Shown here piece after piece: positions 62,901 through 64,000 of a stretch of 64,000 nt of DNA. Each line of letters opens with the position of its first letter. Within the stretch, counting starts at the first letter, position 1. Origin of the DNA: Hippasteria phrygiana. Lineage: Eukaryota; Echinodermata; Asteroidea; Valvatida; Goniasteridae. A program made the translations under genes and the position numbers. The notes beneath the pieces are model-generated. The model was not told the origin of the DNA. It saw nothing but the letters and a program-made list of their open reading frames with translations, and made no database searches. The DNA lies in assembly GCA_037893225.1 (NCBI GenBank), contig JAZGUH010000947.1, forward strand, positions 214,107 to 278,106, given 5' to 3'.

Positions 62901-64000
62901 TTAGGGTTAGGGTTAGGGTTAGGGTTAGGGTTAGGGTTAGGGTTAGGGTTAGGGTTAGGGTTAGGGTTAGGGTTAGGGTTAGGGTTAGGGTTAGGGTTAG
63001 GGTTAGGGTTAGGGTTAGGGTTAGGGTTAGGGTTAGGGTTAGGGTTAGGGTTAGGGTTAGGGTTAGGGTTAGGGTTAGGGTTAGGGTTAGGGTTAGGGTT
63101 AGGGTTAGGGTTAGGGTTAGGGTTAGGGTTAGGGTTAGGGTTAGGGTTAGGGTTAGGGTTAGGGTTAGGGTTAGGGTTAGGGTTAGGGTTAGGGTTAGGG
63201 TTAGGGTTAGGGTTAGGGTTAGGGTTAGGGTTAGGGTTAGGGTTAGGGTTAGGGTTAGGGTTAGGGTTAGGGTTAGGGTTAGGGTTAGGGTTAGGGTTAG
63301 GGTTAGGGTTAGGGTTAGGGTTAGGGTTAGGGTTAGGGTTAGGGTTAGGGTTAGGGTTAGGGTTAGGGTTAGGGTTAGGGTTAGGGTTAGGGTTAGGGTT
63401 AGGGTTAGGGTTAGGGTTAGGGTTAGGGTTAGGGTTAGGGTTAGGGTTAGGGTTAGGGTTAGGGTTAGGGTTAGGGTTAGGGTTAGGGTTAGGGTTAGGG
63501 TTAGGGTTAGGGTTAGGGTTAGGGTTAGGGTTAGGGTTAGGGTTAGGGTTAGGGTTAGGGTTAGGGTTAGGGTTAGGGTTAGGGTTAGGGTTAGGGTTAG
63601 GGTTAGGGTTAGGGTTAGGGTTAGGGTTAGGGTTAGGGTTAGGGTTAGGGTTAGGGTTAGGGTTAGGGTTAGGGTTAGGGTTAGGGTTAGGGTTAGGGTT
63701 AGGGTTAGGGTTAGGGTTAGGGTTAGGGTTAGGGTTAGGGTTAGGGTTAGGGTTAGGGTTAGGGTTAGGGTTAGGGTTAGGGTTAGGGTTAGGGTTAGGG
63801 TTAGGGTTAGGGTTAGGGTTAGGGTTAGGGTTAGGGTTAGGGTTAGGGTTAGGGTTAGGGTTAGGGTTAGGGTTAGGGTTAGGGTTAGGGTTAGGGTTAG
63901 GGTTAGGGTTAGGGTTAGGGTTAGGGTTAGGGTTAGGGTTAGGGTTAGGGTTAGGGTTAGGGTTAGGGTTAGGGTTAGGGTTAGGGTTAGGGTTAGGGTT
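59915..64000 (+). repeat. Telomere, perfect TTAGGG array
   Basis: About 4.08 kb of TTAGGG with no variant seen, running to the window end. The G-rich strand runs 5' to 3' toward the right edge, as at a chromosome right end. The vertebrate-type repeat is shared by most deuterostomes and many other animals. Confidence 0.96.

Overview
The window is eukaryotic and ends on a chromosome tip. It holds one spliced cellular gene with GT-AG introns, many tRNA-derived, foldback and LINE repeats, and about 4 kb of uninterrupted TTAGGG at its right edge, in the orientation expected of a right-hand telomere. The gene, the TTAGGG telomere and the repeat mix (CR1-like LINEs with an esterase ORF1, Tx1-like and RTE-like LINEs, TTAA-flanked MITEs) fit a marine invertebrate, most likely a deuterostome such as an echinoderm, hemichordate or cephalochordate. 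I cannot fix the species.

Layout. 1-5.6 kb: upstream DNA with small foldback elements and a GC-rich stretch that may hold the promoter. 5.6-20.3 kb: a KANSL1 orthologue on the + strand, with seven coding exons joining into a 1232-residue frame and introns full of nested MITEs. 20.3-28.4 kb: intergenic DNA with MITEs, a tRNA-derived SINE and the first subtelomere-type repeat. 28.4-41.7 kb: two head-to-tail, decayed copies of one Tx1-like LINE separated by (ATTT)n. 41.7-44.2 kb: a LINE 3' fragment and nested TTAA-type MITEs. 44.2-54.3 kb: four minus-strand remnants (part of a THAP-carrying element, an internally deleted LINE, a nearly intact L2/CR1-like LINE, and a truncated CR1-like LINE with an SGNH esterase ORF1). 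54.3-59.9 kb: subtelomeric repeats and TTAGGG blocks, interrupted by an RTE-like LINE that itself carries a 948-bp TTAA-flanked element with a THAP exon. 59.9-64 kb: pure telomere.

The only gene likely to serve the host is KANSL1, the scaffold of the NSL histone acetyltransferase complex. Everything telomeric of about 20.3 kb looks like a retrotransposon and repeat graveyard. The most unusual items are the THAP-exon element with TTAA target duplications, the tandem LINEs at ATTT microsatellites, the 12-bp and 18-bp variant telomere arrays, the truncated LINE joined directly to TTAGGG, and a three-level nest of DNA elements in a KANSL1 intron whose empty site is preserved elsewhere in the same gene.
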